Notes: generated by a model from the letters alone, not told the origin. DNA of 64,000 bases from Rugosibacter aromaticivorans (GCF_000934545.1 NZ_CP010554.1:620001-684000), one strand, 5' to 3'; positions 1 to 9,559 are shown, counted from the first letter of the stretch. Translations and numbers: made by a program.

Positions 1-1
1 A

Positions 2-478
2 CTGGCAGTGGCCAAGTTACTCAAGGCGATCGCGCTTAACGAATCTCCACAGCTGATTATTCTGGGCAAACAGGCCATTGACGATGATGCCAACCAAACG
101 GGCCAGATGCTGGCAGCATTAATGGGCTGGTCGCAAGCAACATTCGCCTCAAAAGTGGTGGTGGATGCGGCTGCGGGCTCTGTGACCGTGACGCGTGAAG
201 TGGATGGTGGTTCAGAGACTCTGGCGCTGACTTTACCCGCCATTGTGACGACCGATTTGCGGCTGAACGAGCCGCGTTACGCCACCTTGCCCAACATCAT
301 GAAGGCGAAGAAAAAGCCGCTGGATGTCATCAAGCCCGAAGCATTGGGGATTGATGTCACCCCCCGGCTCACGACACTTAAAGTGACGGATCCGGCGCCA
401 CGATCGGCGGGTGTGAAGGTGGCGGATGTTGCTGAACTGATTAACAAACTCAAAAATGAAGCCAAGGTGATTGCATGA
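2..478 (+). CDS. etfB: Electron transfer flavoprotein subunit beta, 3' part
   Basis: Partial gene: the reading frame is already open at base 2 and only the last ~158 codons are present. EtfB pairs with EtfA to carry electrons from acyl-CoA dehydrogenases to the membrane quinone oxidoreductase. The visible part matches the C-terminal half of the family, with the typical GQxxxxLA stretch, the [20 protein letters not shown] segment (the conserved anchor/recognition-loop region) and an alanine- and lysine-rich end. It overlaps etfA by four bases (ATGA), so the two are translationally coupled. Assignment is firm because etfA, an acyl-CoA dehydrogenase and ETF:quinone oxidoreductase all follow within 6 kb. 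Confidence 0.95.
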   Translation: MAVAKLLKAIALNESPQLIILGKQAIDDDANQTGQMLAALMGWSQATFASKVVVDAAAGSVTVTREVDGGSETLALTLPAIVTTDLRLNEPRYATLPNIMKAKKKPLDVIKPEALGIDVTPRLTTLKVTDPAPRSAGVKVADVAELINKLKNEAKVIA

Positions 479-1419
479 GCATCCTCGTTATTGCTGAGCA
501 CGACAATCTGACGCTCAAAGGCGCGACACGTAATGCCATTGCAGCTGCCGCCAAAATCAACACAGTGTTGTCGACGGAAATTCATGTTCTGGTGGCAGGA
601 GTTGCGTGTGGCGATGTGGCGCAACAGGCGGCTGCCGTGGCGGGTGTTGCTAAAGTTATCGTGGCAGATGCCGCTCACTATGGCGATCAGACGGCTGAAA
701 ATCTGGCAGCGCTGATTGTTGCGCAAGCCGGTGGCCATACCCATATTCTGGCTGCTGCCACGAGTAACGGTAAAAACACTTTGCCGCGCGTAGCAGCCTT
801 GCTTGATGTGGCGCAAATTTCGGACATCATTGCAATAGTTGATGCTGACACGTTCGTGCGTCCGATTTATGCAGGGAACGCCCTGGCGACAGTGAAAAGC
901 GCCGACCCGGTAAAAGTGATTACCGTGCGCACGACGGGATTCGATGCGGTAGAGGCAAGCGGTGGCGCCGCGACCATTGAAGCCATTCAGGCCAGCCCTG
1001 ATCTTGGTCAGGCCAGGCTGGTTAGCCGTGAGCTAACCAAATCGGCGCGGCCGGAACTCGCCGCAGCGAAGATCATTGTCTCCGGTGGCCGCGGGTTGGG
1101 CAGTGGTGAAAACTATCACAAGGTGCTGGAACCTTTGGCTGACAAACTCGGTGCGGCGATGGGCGCTTCGCGCGCGGCGGTGGATGCAGGCTTTGTATCG
1201 AATGATTATCAGGTGGGACAGACAGGCAAAATTGTCGCGCCACAACTGTATATCGCCATCGGCATATCGGGCGCGATTCAGCATCTTGCCGGCATGAAAG
1301 ATTCCAAGGTCATCGTGGCCATTAACAAAGACCCGGATGCGCCGATTTTTCAAGTGGCCGATTATGGCCTGGTGGCAGATCTCTTTCAGGCTGTGCCGGA
1401 ATTGGTTGCCGCACTGTAA
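475..1419 (+). CDS. etfA: Electron transfer flavoprotein subunit alpha
   Basis: 314 residues, normal length. The N-terminal domain begins [10 protein letters not shown]; the C-terminal FAD domain carries [12 protein letters not shown] near residue 202, the SRAAVDAGF segment and the [20 protein letters not shown] motif that binds FAD. The protein works in the cytoplasm as a heterodimer with EtfB. The start ATG overlaps the etfB stop codon. The downstream acyl-CoA dehydrogenase follows after 41 bp and is probably co-transcribed. Confidence 0.97.
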   Translation: MSILVIAEHDNLTLKGATRNAIAAAAKINTVLSTEIHVLVAGVACGDVAQQAAAVAGVAKVIVADAAHYGDQTAENLAALIVAQAGGHTHILAAATSNGKNTLPRVAALLDVAQISDIIAIVDADTFVRPIYAGNALATVKSADPVKVITVRTTGFDAVEASGGAATIEAIQASPDLGQARLVSRELTKSARPELAAAKIIVSGGRGLGSGENYHKVLEPLADKLGAAMGASRAAVDAGFVSNDYQVGQTGKIVAPQLYIAIGISGAIQHLAGMKDSKVIVAINKDPDAPIFQVADYGLVADLFQAVPELVAAL

Positions 1420-1460
1420 TGCATTGTCATTTTACTTTCCCTTGCTGAGGTTTTGCCGAC

Positions 1461-3251
1461 ATGAGCGACTATAACGCCCCTTTAAAAGACATGCAGTTTG
1501 TGCTGACCGAATTGGCTGGCCTGGCACAGGTCAGTGCTTTGCCGGGGTATGCCGAAGCAACGCCCGACGTGATCGAAGCCATTCTGGAAGAATCCGGAAA
1601 ATTCACTCGGGATGTTCTGGCGCCGCTTAATTTCTCCGGTGATCAAGAGGGCGCGCAGTGGGCTGATAAAGTGGTCACCATGCCCCAAGGGTTTAAAGAG
1701 GCTTACGCCCAGTTTGTCGGGAACGGATGGAATGCGCTGTCTGGCAATCCGGAATTCGGTGGTCAGGGCTTGCCTAAAGTGGTTTCTGCGGTGGTGCAGG
1801 AGATGTGGCAGTCGGCCAATATGTCGTTCTCTTTGTGCCCGATGCTGACCATGGGCGGGATAGAGGCGCTTGAGCTGTATGGTAGCGAAGAACAAAAAGC
1901 GACCTACCTGCATCACATGGTTTCCGGCCGATGGACGGGCACCATGAATCTGACGGAATCTCAAGCAGGATCCGATCTGGCGGCAGTGCGTACGCGCGCG
2001 GTGCCACAGGGGGACGGCACCTACAAGCTGTTCGGGCAGAAGATATTTATCACCTATGGCGATCATGACATGGCCGAGAACACGATACATCTCGTGCTCG
2101 CCCGTACGCCCGATGCGCCCGCAGGGGTCAAAGGTATTTCGCTGTTTGTGGTGCCTAAATTTTTGGTGAATGCGGATGGCACGCCAGGCGCGCGTAACGA
2201 TGTCTATGCTGTTTCGATAGAGCATAAGCTCGGCATTCATGCCAGCCCAACGTGTGTGATGGCCTATGGCGACAATGGTGGTGCGGTTGGCACGTTAGTC
2301 GGCAAAGAAAACGACGGCCTCAAATACATGTTCGTGATGATGAATGCGGCGCGCTATGCCGTCGGGCTAGAAGGCCTGGCGCTTGGTGAACGTGCGTATC
2401 AGCAGGCACTCGGCTTCGCCCGTGAGCGAGTGCAGAGCCGCGCGATTGAAGGTTCAGTGAGTAGCGTGCCGATTATTCGCCACCCGGATATCCGGCGCAT
2501 GCTGTTGCTCATGCGCTCGCAAAATGAAGCCATGCGTGCGGTGGCGTATGTGGTGGCTGCTGCACTGGATTCAGCCATGCGGCATCCGGATGCCGATGAG
2601 CGCATTCGCCAACAGGCGTTTGTTGATTTAATGATCCCCGTGGTGAAAGCCTGGCTGACCGAGACGGGTAACGAGGTGACGTCACTCGGCGTGCAGATTC
2701 ATGGCGGCATGGGCTTTATTGAAGAGACGGGTGCCGCACAGCACTTTCGCGATGCGCGCATCACCACGATCTATGAAGGCACGACCGGTATTCAGGCGCT
2801 GGATCTCATCGGCCGCAAAGTCGCGCGCGATGGTGGTGCCGCGCTGAATGCCTTGCTCGGCCAAATGAAAGAAACGCAGGCGAGCGTGGCCAAGCAATCG
2901 GGCGCCAGCTTCAAGGCACTGGCAGCAGCACTGCATGACGGCATTGAGGCAGTGACCACGGCAGGCGACTACATTGTTACCAACTATGCCAAGGATGTGC
3001 GCGCAGTTGCTGTTGGTGCTGTTCCTTTCCTGCGTTTGCTCGGCATTGTTTCCGGCGGCTGGATGATGGCGCGTGCCGCACTTGCAGCGCAAGCAAAAAT
3101 TGTCTCAGGCGATACCGATTCTTTTTATCCTGCCAAAATCAACACCGCACATTTTTATGCCGATCACGTGATGGTGGCAACTATTGGCCTGGCCAAAGAA
3201 GTCGTGCAAGGCGGCGCTAGCGCATTAGCGTTGGACGACGCCCACTTTTAA
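1461..3251 (+). CDS. Acyl-CoA dehydrogenase, long (DmdC-like) subfamily
   Basis: 596 residues, the length of the long acyl-CoA dehydrogenases that carry an extra C-terminal domain. It starts SDYNAPLKDMQFVL, as in the group that includes 3-methylmercaptopropionyl-CoA dehydrogenase. Visible are the FAD/substrate region NLTESQAGSDLAAVRTRA, the IHGGMGFIEETG stretch and the catalytic glutamate in YEGTTGIQ (Glu439). It oxidises an acyl-CoA to the 2-enoyl-CoA and passes electrons to the EtfAB encoded just upstream. The exact acyl substrate cannot be read from the sequence; short-to-medium chain acyl-CoA or methylmercaptopropionyl-CoA are both possible. Dispersed repeat copy R1 begins 10 bp after the stop codon. 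Confidence 0.93.
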   Translation: MSDYNAPLKDMQFVLTELAGLAQVSALPGYAEATPDVIEAILEESGKFTRDVLAPLNFSGDQEGAQWADKVVTMPQGFKEAYAQFVGNGWNALSGNPEFGGQGLPKVVSAVVQEMWQSANMSFSLCPMLTMGGIEALELYGSEEQKATYLHHMVSGRWTGTMNLTESQAGSDLAAVRTRAVPQGDGTYKLFGQKIFITYGDHDMAENTIHLVLARTPDAPAGVKGISLFVVPKFLVNADGTPGARNDVYAVSIEHKLGIHASPTCVMAYGDNGGAVGTLVGKENDGLKYMFVMMNAARYAVGLEGLALGERAYQQALGFARERVQSRAIEGSVSSVPIIRHPDIRRMLLLMRSQNEAMRAVAYVVAAALDSAMRHPDADERIRQQAFVDLMIPVVKAWLTETGNEVTSLGVQIHGGMGFIEETGAAQHFRDARITTIYEGTTGIQALDLIGRKVARDGGAALNALLGQMKETQASVAKQSGASFKALAAALHDGIEAVTTAGDYIVTNYAKDVRAVAVGAVPFLRLLGIVSGGWMMARAALAAQAKIVSGDTDSFYPAKINTAHFYADHVMVATIGLAKEVVQGGASALALDDAHF

Positions 3252-3260
3252 TTTGGCTAT

Positions 3261-3313
3261 TGAAAAGTCGGCGCTGGCGATACGCCGCGAAGCAAGTCCT
3301 CTTGGGGGACGGT
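3261..3313 (+). repeat. Dispersed modular repeat, copy R1
   Basis: Intergenic copy. It has the GAAAAGTCGGCGCTGGCGAT core, then ACGCCGCGAAGC, then a GTCC...GGGGAC mini-hairpin. The core holds a CGGCG/CGCCG inverted repeat. It lacks the ~65-bp middle found in the long copies R10 and R12 but keeps both flanking modules. Confidence 0.8.
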
Positions 3314-3467
3314 GCTGATCATGTCGGTTAGACCATCGGTCTGTGGTGAGACTCAGCGGTTTTATGGGCGTCGTCAACTTGCTCCTTTGCTGCGCGTTAA
3401 GTCCAATGCGGGACACTAATCGCTTGTAGTTGTTGTCTTTTCAGCCTCACCCACCAGGAGAGAATCA

Positions 3468-4052
3468 ATGAATAAATTAGTCACGCTGCTAGTTGGCCTT
3501 GTTATGGCTACGTTTAATGTGTTTGCTGCGGTTAATGTCAATACCGCAACCCAGGAACAACTCGAGTCACTCAATGGCATTGGCCCAGCTAAAGCCAAAG
3601 CCATTATTGATTATCGCCAGAAAAACGGGGGTTTCAAAACGCTTGAAGATATTGATAAGGTGCCGGGAATTGGTGCCGGTATCATGGGTAAGATCAAAAA
3701 TGACGTGACGCTCACAGGTGAAACTACCGTGAAGGTAGCAGCCAAGCAAGAGCCACGGATAAGCAGCAAGAAAGCAGAGGCCACACGATCTGCACCTGCA
3801 CCAAAAGCTGAACCAGTGAAGGTGACCCCCACAGCAGCACCTGCGGTTAAGGCTGGAGAGCCAAAAGGCGATAGTAAAAACGCAGAGGTTAAAGCCGAAA
3901 AGAAAACTGCTGCCAGGACTGATAAAGAAGCGAAGAAGGCCGAACGAGAGGCTAAAAAAGCTGAAAAAGAAGCACTGAAAAGCGAAAAAAGTGGTGACGC
4001 CAAAGTGAGCAAGAAGGGCGCTAAAGCAGATAAGGCGGAAGAGAAGCAATAG
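3468..4052 (+). CDS. ComEA-like helix-hairpin-helix secreted protein with Lys/Ala-rich tail
   Basis: 194 residues. An N-terminal signal peptide (about residues 1-22, ending VFA) is followed by a ComEA-type double helix-hairpin-helix domain (about 23-80: VNVNTATQEQLESLNGIGPA, then DIDKVPGIGAGIMGKI). In ComEA this domain binds DNA in the periplasm during natural transformation. The rest, about residues 85-194, is a low-complexity Lys/Ala/Glu tail, longer and more basic than in ordinary ComEA. The start has a good ribosome site (AGGAGAGAA) ahead of the ATG. A role in DNA binding is well supported; a role in uptake is inference. Confidence 0.85.
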   Translation: MNKLVTLLVGLVMATFNVFAAVNVNTATQEQLESLNGIGPAKAKAIIDYRQKNGGFKTLEDIDKVPGIGAGIMGKIKNDVTLTGETTVKVAAKQEPRISSKKAEATRSAPAPKAEPVKVTPTAAPAVKAGEPKGDSKNAEVKAEKKTAARTDKEAKKAEREAKKAEKEALKSEKSGDAKVSKKGAKADKAEEKQ

Positions 4053-4078
4053 TCGCTCTGTTGCATTTTCAGCAGCCA

Positions 4079-4107
4079 TAAAAAACCCCGCTTCGGCGGG
4101 GTTCTTT
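4079..4107. terminator. Bidirectional intrinsic terminator
   Basis: Perfect 8-bp stem AACCCCGC / GCGGGGTT around a TTCG tetraloop, with an A-run before and TTCTTTAT after. It lies between the convergent comEA-like gene and the ETF:quinone oxidoreductase gene and can end transcription from both sides. Confidence 0.92.
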
Positions 4108-4120
4108 ATGGGGTGCGTGG

Positions 4121-5752
4121 CTACATCTGCTGATAAATCGGCCCTTCGCCTCCTTGCGGGGCAACCCAGTTGATGTTTTGCGTCGGGTCTTTGATGTCGC
4201 AGGTTTTGCAATGCACGCAATTTTGCGCGTTGATCTGCAAGTGCGGGTTGGCTCCGCTGGCATCGCGCACAATCTCATATACCCCCGCTGGACAGTAGCG
4301 CTGCTCGGGCGCATCGTAAAGCGCCAGATTGGTGTTGATCGGGACATCGGCATTTTTTAGTTGCAGATGACAGGGCTGATCTTCCTCGTGGTTGGTGTTG
4401 GAGAGAAAGACCGACGAGAGCCTGTCGAAAGTCAGCACGCCATCGGGCTTGGGGTAAATGATGGGCGCACAGTCAGCGGCCAGTTTGAGTTTGGTGTGAT
4501 CGCTCGTGTTGTGCAGTGTCCATGGTGCCTTGCCGCGCAGCAGCACCTGATCGATGCCGAACATGAGCGAACCGGTGATCAGACCCTTCGCCATCCACGG
4601 TTTGAAGTTGCGCGCCGTGTGCAGCTCGTCATACAGCCAGGAAGCGCGCAAGGCTTCAGGATAGGCGGTAAGCTCATCGTGCGCGCGGTTAGCGGCGAGT
4701 GCCACCGCAGCGGCTTGGGCGGCCAGCATGCCGCTCTTGATTGCGGCATGGCTGCCCTTGATGCGTGAGGCGACCAGCAGCCCGGCATCGTCGCCGATCA
4801 GTGCGCCACCGGGAAAGTCCAGTCGTGGCATGGATTGCAGGCCACCTGCCGCCAGCGCGCGCGCGCCATACGCAATGCGCTTGCCGCCTTCTAGCATGGC
4901 AGCAATATGCGGGTGGGTTTTCATGCGCTGCATTTCTTCAAAGGGCGAAAGATACGGATTGCTGTAACCCAGACCGACAACAAGACCGATGGCAACCTGG
5001 TTTTCTGCCAGGTGATAAATAAAACCGCCGCCATAGGTGTCTCTGGTAAGCGGCCAGCCAGCGGTGTGCATGACCAGGCCCTTTTCGTGCTGGCTGGCTG
5101 GCACTTCCCATAATTCCTTGATGCCCAATGCGTAAGTTTGCGGGTCAGATTTTGCGCGCAGATTGAAGCAGGCTTCAATTTCCTTGCCTAAATGCCCACG
5201 ACAACCTTCGGCGAACAGCGTGTATTTGGCGAGCAGTTCCATGCCCGGTTGGTAAGCCGCACTGTGTTCTCCTGTGCGCTTGACGCCCATATCGCCCGTC
5301 GCGACGCCGCGCACAGCACCGTGTTCGTCGTACAGCACTTCAGCACCGGCAAAGCCGGGAAAGAGATCAACGCCCAAGGCTTCCGCCTGCGTGGCCAGCC
5401 AGCGACACACCAGCCCCAGGCTGATGATGTAGTTGCCATGATTCTGAAAGCAGGATGGCAGCAGAAAATTGGGCACATCAACGCTGCCCTTGGGCGTGAG
5501 AAAGGTAAACCGATCACGGCTGACGGGGGTGTCCAGCGGCGCATCTTTTTCTTGCCAGTCGGGTATCAATTCGTTGAGCGCGCGCGGATCCATCACTGCG
5601 CCCGAGAGAATATGCGCACCGATTTCAGCGCCTTTCTCAATCAGGCAAACGCTGATACCCGGATTAATCTGTTTCAGTCGTATCGCTGCCGAGAGCCCTG
5701 CGGGGCCGCCCCCCACAATCAATACGTCAAATTCCATGGCTTCGCGCTGCAT
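4121..5752 (-). CDS. Electron transfer flavoprotein:ubiquinone oxidoreductase
   Basis: 543 residues, full length. The N-terminus has the FAD dinucleotide motif [19 protein letters not shown]. The C-terminus has the ferredoxin-like 4Fe-4S cysteines in [20 protein letters not shown]. This membrane-associated enzyme re-oxidises reduced EtfAB and passes electrons to quinone, closing the path from the acyl-CoA dehydrogenase. It is transcribed away from etfBA and ends at a shared terminator. The start ATG at 5752 gives [27 protein letters not shown] five codons later is an alternative. Confidence 0.96.
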   Translation of the reverse strand: MQREAMEFDVLIVGGGPAGLSAAIRLKQINPGISVCLIEKGAEIGAHILSGAVMDPRALNELIPDWQEKDAPLDTPVSRDRFTFLTPKGSVDVPNFLLPSCFQNHGNYIISLGLVCRWLATQAEALGVDLFPGFAGAEVLYDEHGAVRGVATGDMGVKRTGEHSAAYQPGMELLAKYTLFAEGCRGHLGKEIEACFNLRAKSDPQTYALGIKELWEVPASQHEKGLVMHTAGWPLTRDTYGGGFIYHLAENQVAIGLVVGLGYSNPYLSPFEEMQRMKTHPHIAAMLEGGKRIAYGARALAAGGLQSMPRLDFPGGALIGDDAGLLVASRIKGSHAAIKSGMLAAQAAAVALAANRAHDELTAYPEALRASWLYDELHTARNFKPWMAKGLITGSLMFGIDQVLLRGKAPWTLHNTSDHTKLKLAADCAPIIYPKPDGVLTFDRLSSVFLSNTNHEEDQPCHLQLKNADVPINTNLALYDAPEQRYCPAGVYEIVRDASGANPHLQINAQNCVHCKTCDIKDPTQNINWVAPQGGEGPIYQQM

Positions 5753-5821
5753 GTGATTCCTTTCAAATACGAGGAAAACTTAATCGGCCGATTATAATCA
5801 ACCCTTAACTTAACTTGCTGA

Positions 5822-6265
5822 ATGCGTGTCATGAGTTCTGTTGCAATGCTTGGTCGTAAGCTGGTCTATCGCCATGAAATGCCACTGCGCTGGGGCGATC
5901 AGGACGCGATGAATCACATCAATAACACGCTGTACTTCCGCTATATGGAACAGGCGCGGGTCGAGTGGCTGGATGCGCTTTGCGCTGAGGAGCGGCGAGA
6001 AAAAAATCAGGGTGTCGTTCTGGTCAATGCAAGCTGCACCTTTCTGATTCCGCTGACATATCCGGGAGAAGTGTCGTGCGATATTTTCATCGGCCAGCCA
6101 GGGCGCAGCAGTTTGCCGACTTTTTATGAGTTACGCCGGCTGGATGATCATCGCCTGTATGCTGAAGGCGCAGCCAAGCTGGTGTGGATAGACAAGCTAA
6201 GCGGCAAGTCGATGCCGCTGCCAGATGCTCTGCGCCTGGCCTTTGCTGATGCACAGAAAACGTGA
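5822..6265 (+). CDS. Acyl-CoA thioesterase, hotdog fold (YbgC/4HBT type)
   Basis: 147 residues. The segment MPLRWGDQDAMNHINNTLYF is the 4-hydroxybenzoyl-CoA thioesterase signature, with the catalytic Asp in WGDQDAMNH. Such cytoplasmic enzymes hydrolyse acyl-CoAs. It lies 70 bp from the divergent ETF:quinone oxidoreductase gene and upstream of the CoA-transferase pair, so a role in acyl-CoA turnover fits. Starts at residues 4 or 9 are also possible. The substrate is unknown. Confidence 0.85.
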   Translation: MRVMSSVAMLGRKLVYRHEMPLRWGDQDAMNHINNTLYFRYMEQARVEWLDALCAEERREKNQGVVLVNASCTFLIPLTYPGEVSCDIFIGQPGRSSLPTFYELRRLDDHRLYAEGAAKLVWIDKLSGKSMPLPDALRLAFADAQKT

Positions 6266-6324
6266 CAACCGCAGCCGCGCTGACATTATTTAATGCGTGT
6301 GTTGATTCATCAATTTTGTAAGGG

Positions 6325-7038
6325 ATGTTCATGAATAAAATTTTTCCTTCTGCCACCGAAGCGCTCAAGGGCATTGTCAAGGACAACCAGCTATTGGCTG
6401 TCGGTGGGTTTGGCCTGTGCGGCATTCCCGAAGCGCTGATTGATGCCTTGCTGGCAAGTGGCGTCAAAGGGCTGACGGTGATTTCGAACAATGCCGGCAT
6501 CGATGGATTCGGCCTGGGCAAACTGCTTGAATCGCGCCAGATCAAAAAAATGATTGCCAGCTACGTCGGTGAAAACAAGGAGTTTGAGCGCCAGTATTTA
6601 TCCGGCGAGCTTGAAGTGGAACTCACGCCGCAAGGCACGCTGGCCGAGAAATTGCGCGCCGGTGGGGCAGGTATTCCGGCCTTTTTCACCAAGACGGGCG
6701 TGGGCACACTCGTGGCTGAAGGCAAGGAACTGCGGGATTTTGAAGGGGGCACCTATGTGCTGGAACGCAGCCTCGTGCCTGAGGTCTCTCTAGTCAAAGC
6801 ACACGTGGCGGATAAATCCGGCAATTTGCAGTTTCGTCTGACCGCGCGCAACTTCAATCCGGCCGTGGCAATGGCGGGCAAGGTATGCATAGTGGAAGTC
6901 GAGCATATCGTCGAGACAGGGGCGCTGGACCCGGATCAGATCCATTTGCCGGGAATTTATGTGCATCGCATCGTGCATAACCCGAATCCCGAAAAGCGCA
7001 TCGAAAAAATCACTCTCAGAGAAAAGGCGGAGCACTGA
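6325..7038 (+). CDS. scoA: 3-oxoacid CoA-transferase subunit A
   Basis: 237 residues. It contains the alpha-subunit motif [19 protein letters not shown] and the [15 protein letters not shown] stretch typical of succinyl-CoA:3-ketoacid CoA-transferase subunit A. With subunit B it transfers CoA between succinyl-CoA and 3-oxoacids such as acetoacetate. The next gene starts 2 bp after the stop codon, forming a tight two-gene operon. Confidence 0.93.
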   Translation: MFMNKIFPSATEALKGIVKDNQLLAVGGFGLCGIPEALIDALLASGVKGLTVISNNAGIDGFGLGKLLESRQIKKMIASYVGENKEFERQYLSGELEVELTPQGTLAEKLRAGGAGIPAFFTKTGVGTLVAEGKELRDFEGGTYVLERSLVPEVSLVKAHVADKSGNLQFRLTARNFNPAVAMAGKVCIVEVEHIVETGALDPDQIHLPGIYVHRIVHNPNPEKRIEKITLREKAEH

Positions 7039-7040
7039 TC

Positions 7041-7679
7041 ATGGCCTGGAACCACGACCAAATGGCGGCGCGCGCCGCGCAGGAATTGCAAGATGGCTTT
7101 TACGTCAATCTGGGCATTGGCTTGCCGACGCTGGTGGCCAACCATGTGCCCGGTCACATGGAAGTGTGGCTGCAAAGCGAGAATGGAATGCTCGGCATTG
7201 GCCCGTTTCCGACAGAAGATGAAGTGGATGCCGATCTGATCAATGCGGGAAAACAAACGGTGACGACCTTGCCTGGCTCATCCATTTTCGGCAGCGATGA
7301 GAGCTTTGCCATGATCCGTGGTGGCAAGGTGAACCTGAGCATACTCGGTGCCATGCAAGTGAGCGAACACGGCGATCTGGCGAACTGGATGATTCCCGGC
7401 AAGATGGTCAAGGGCATGGGCGGCGCGATGGATCTGGTGGCCGGTGTCAAGCGCGTGATCGTGCTGATGGAGCATGTCGCCAAAAAGAAAGATGGCAGCG
7501 AAGACCTGAAAATTCTGCCAGCCTGCACCTTGCCGTTGACAGGCAAGGCAGTCGTTGATCGCATCATCACCGATCTGGCGGTGATGGATGTCACTCCAAC
7601 AGGGCTGAAAGTGGTTGATCTGGCGCCCGGCGTGACGCTGGAACAGCTACAAGTCAAGACGGGGGTGAAGCTGCAATAG
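7041..7679 (+). CDS. scoB: 3-oxoacid CoA-transferase subunit B
   Basis: 212 residues. It carries the catalytic [10 protein letters not shown] motif, whose glutamate forms the enzyme-CoA thioester, and the [13 protein letters not shown] start typical of subunit B. Together with scoA and the upstream ETF and acyl-CoA dehydrogenase genes it points to use of fatty acids, ketone bodies or branched amino acids as carbon sources. Repeat copy R2 lies 55 bp downstream. Confidence 0.94.
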   Translation: MAWNHDQMAARAAQELQDGFYVNLGIGLPTLVANHVPGHMEVWLQSENGMLGIGPFPTEDEVDADLINAGKQTVTTLPGSSIFGSDESFAMIRGGKVNLSILGAMQVSEHGDLANWMIPGKMVKGMGGAMDLVAGVKRVIVLMEHVAKKKDGSEDLKILPACTLPLTGKAVVDRIITDLAVMDVTPTGLKVVDLAPGVTLEQLQVKTGVKLQ

Positions 7680-7733
7680 GTTTGTTTTAGGTCTGCTGGT
7701 ACAGATGGGAGTATGCGTCACTTCACTGCTCAC

Positions 7734-7763
7734 GAAAAGTCGGCGCTGGTGAGACGGCGATGA
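7734..7763 (+). repeat. Dispersed modular repeat, copy R2
   Basis: Intergenic short copy: GAAAAGTCGGCGCTGGTGAG followed by ACGGCGATGA. It lies between scoB and the convergent antitoxin-like gene. Here the second box is ACGGCG (a direct repeat of CGGCG) rather than the ACGCCG that forms a hairpin in R1. Confidence 0.8.
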
Positions 7764-7789
7764 CTGTGGGGCATCCACTAATCATCTTG

Positions 7790-8095
7790 TCAAACTCCTG
7801 AGCTATGCCGACGAAACTTGGGGTTGATTAGTATTTGCCCATTACCTTGTCTACTAAACTCAGCGCCAGCCAATCTGGTAATGGAGATGTCCATTCCATG
7901 GGCAGCCAGCGCTTCGGCGTTGCGTTCCACCCAGGTGCGATTCTCAAGTTCTTCGAGCATACGGGCAAGCAATTGCTCAGCTTGTGCTGAGAAATTAATC
8001 TGCTGTTTGTAAGGTTCAAGGCAATCCAGCAGGTTTTGATTGATCGACAACGATAGACGACCTTTCTTAGCGTTCGCGTCGTAACAGGTTTGCAT
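7790..8095 (-). CDS. CcdA/ribbon-helix-helix antitoxin-like protein, solitary
   Basis: 101 residues. An N-terminal ribbon-helix-helix-like part (GRLSLSINQNLLDCLEPYK) is followed by a helix with RTWVERNAEALAAHGMDI, which resembles the Trp-containing segment of CcdA-family antitoxins. The C-terminus (about residues 73-101) is unlike classic CcdA. No toxin gene is on either side: downstream is only the end of scoB, upstream a 156-bp gap before hslO. It may be an orphan antitoxin or a stand-alone regulator. The ribosome site is weak. Confidence 0.6.
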   Translation of the reverse strand: MQTCYDANAKKGRLSLSINQNLLDCLEPYKQQINFSAQAEQLLARMLEELENRTWVERNAEALAAHGMDISITRLAGAEFSRQGNGQILINPKFRRHSSGV

Positions 8096-8251
8096 GGCGA
8101 ATCAACTTATAAAGACTAGGATGCGCACAATCGTACGCATCTTTATGTCCGCGTCAAGTCAGTGAATGCTAATGGTCCACATATGTTTTACGAACGACCG
8201 CTAGTGAGGAAAGATACGACAGCCCTTGACAATAGGCGATAACCAGAGCCT

Positions 8252-9127
8252 TCAGTGCAGCACGCGCCCGGCAGGCGGAAACAGCTCGTCAATGATTTCC
8301 GGGCCGAAGCGGTATTCATGGCCGCAGATTTCATCCGCTACGGAAATCATTTCAGCATCGGCGAGGATGTCGGTCACTTCGTCACGGCCCATGGCAAGTA
8401 ACAAATTACGTATTTTCTCTTCATCACGCGGGCAATGCCAGGTGACCATGCGCGGTGGGTAAACACGGATATTTTCTGTGTTAAACAAGCGGGTGAGCAG
8501 TGTTTCCACCGACAGCGCTAACTCTGCTGGTTGCAGCGTGTTGGCGAGTTGCTCGATGCGATTCCAGCCGTCTGCATCGCGCCAATCAGCGTCAGGCAGT
8601 TTTTGTAAAAAGAGCCCGCAGGCTGTCTCAGCATCCGCCGCTAGCCACAGGCGGGAGGAAAGCTGTTCGGATTGCGTGAGGTAATGCTCGAAAATAGCGG
8701 CTATCGTTTCGCCGTCATTCGGCACCAGGCTTTGGTAGGGCTCGGCGTGGGCGGTTTGCAGCGTGAGCATGAGCTGGCCATCGCCGAGTAGCTCTTTGGC
8801 TGTAAAAGTCGGTGCTGGTGACACGGTGGCTTCTTGATTTGCAGGCTCTAAGGTAGTGCGCGCCATGCCACGCAGGCGTAATTGCTCATCGCAATCCATC
8901 ACCAATAATGACACGGGCCCTGTGCCCTGTAGCTGAAAGCGCACGCGGCCAGGTGTTTTCAGATTGCTGCCAATGATGGTGGTGACAGCGGCCAGCTCAC
9001 CCAGCAAATGGCGTGCCGCCGGGGCGTAATCGCGCACGGTACACAGCGAACGCCAGGCAGGCCCGAGTTGAACGAGGCTGCCGCGAATGTCGAGGTCTTC
9101 AAACAGAAAGCGATGAATGGTGTCCAT
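8252..9127 (-). CDS. hslO: Redox-regulated chaperone Hsp33, cysteine-poor variant
   Basis: 291 residues, normal length. The N-terminal chaperone domain is recognisable (IRGSLVQLGPAWRSL, LLVMDCDEQLRLRGMARTTL, ELLGDGQLMLTLQ). The C-terminal zinc domain should carry CxC and CxxC. Here the first pair reads Cys232-Pro-Arg234 and the second Asp265-Glu-Ile-Cys268, so only two of four ligands remain. I recall similar cysteine-poor forms in other betaproteobacteria, but cannot check. An in-frame repeat copy (R3) encodes residues ~100-108 in the linker before ELLGDGQL. The gene lies 6 bp after the Spx-like gene on the same strand and is probably co-transcribed with it. Confidence 0.9.
   Translation of the reverse strand: MDTIHRFLFEDLDIRGSLVQLGPAWRSLCTVRDYAPAARHLLGELAAVTTIIGSNLKTPGRVRFQLQGTGPVSLLVMDCDEQLRLRGMARTTLEPANQEATVSPAPTFTAKELLGDGQLMLTLQTAHAEPYQSLVPNDGETIAAIFEHYLTQSEQLSSRLWLAADAETACGLFLQKLPDADWRDADGWNRIEQLANTLQPAELALSVETLLTRLFNTENIRVYPPRMVTWHCPRDEEKIRNLLLAMGRDEVTDILADAEMISVADEICGHEYRFGPEIIDELFPPAGRVLH
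8803..8830 (+). repeat. Dispersed repeat copy R3, inside hslO
   Basis: TAAAAGTCGGTGCTGGTGAC plus ACGGTGGC, antisense to hslO. It is read in frame as VSPAPTF-type residues in the linker of Hsp33. It differs from the consensus at three or four positions, so it is either old or under coding constraint. Confidence 0.65.
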
Positions 9128-9133
9128 ACAGGT

Positions 9134-9481
9134 TTAGCGCACGAAGCTGTCAAACAGGGTGGGGTCGAAGCCGACCAGTAGCTGGCCTGCGTCATTTTCA
9201 ACCAGCGGACGGCGAATCACGCTGGGGTTTTCCAGCATCAGGGCGACGGCTTGCCCCTGCGTGGTGATGGCTTGTTGTTCTGGGGTGAGCTTGCGCCAGG
9301 TGGTGCCCTTGTTGTTGATGAGTGTTTGCCAGCCTAGCGTGCGGCACCAAAGCACGAGCTTTTCGCGCGGTGCGCCGAGTTTTTTGTAGTCATGGAATTC
9401 GTAACTGATGCTGTTGGCGGCACACCAGGCGAAGGCTTTTTTCATCGTGTCGCAATTCTTGATGCCGTAGATTTTGACCAT
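9134..9481 (-). CDS. Spx/MgsR-family protein (YffB, ArsC-like thioredoxin fold)
   Basis: 115 residues. The start MVKIYGIKNCDTMKK is the signature of the YffB/ArsC-like family, with a single N-terminal cysteine (Cys10). The later RRPLVENDAGQLLVGF matches the family's conserved RRP segment. Upstream in-frame starts exist, but the ATG at 9481 gives the family length. Members are small thiol-dependent proteins, often annotated as putative reductases; the cellular role is unclear. It heads a two-gene unit with hslO and is divergent from the exporter operon, with 78 bp between starts. Confidence 0.88.
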   Translation of the reverse strand: MVKIYGIKNCDTMKKAFAWCAANSISYEFHDYKKLGAPREKLVLWCRTLGWQTLINNKGTTWRKLTPEQQAITTQGQAVALMLENPSVIRRPLVENDAGQLLVGFDPTLFDSFVR

Positions 9482-9559
9482 GATTAAGCTCTTTGTGAGG
9501 AAAGTTCTGCAAGAAAATGCGCGGGGGCGGAATGATAGCAAATACGGCATAATCAGCGC

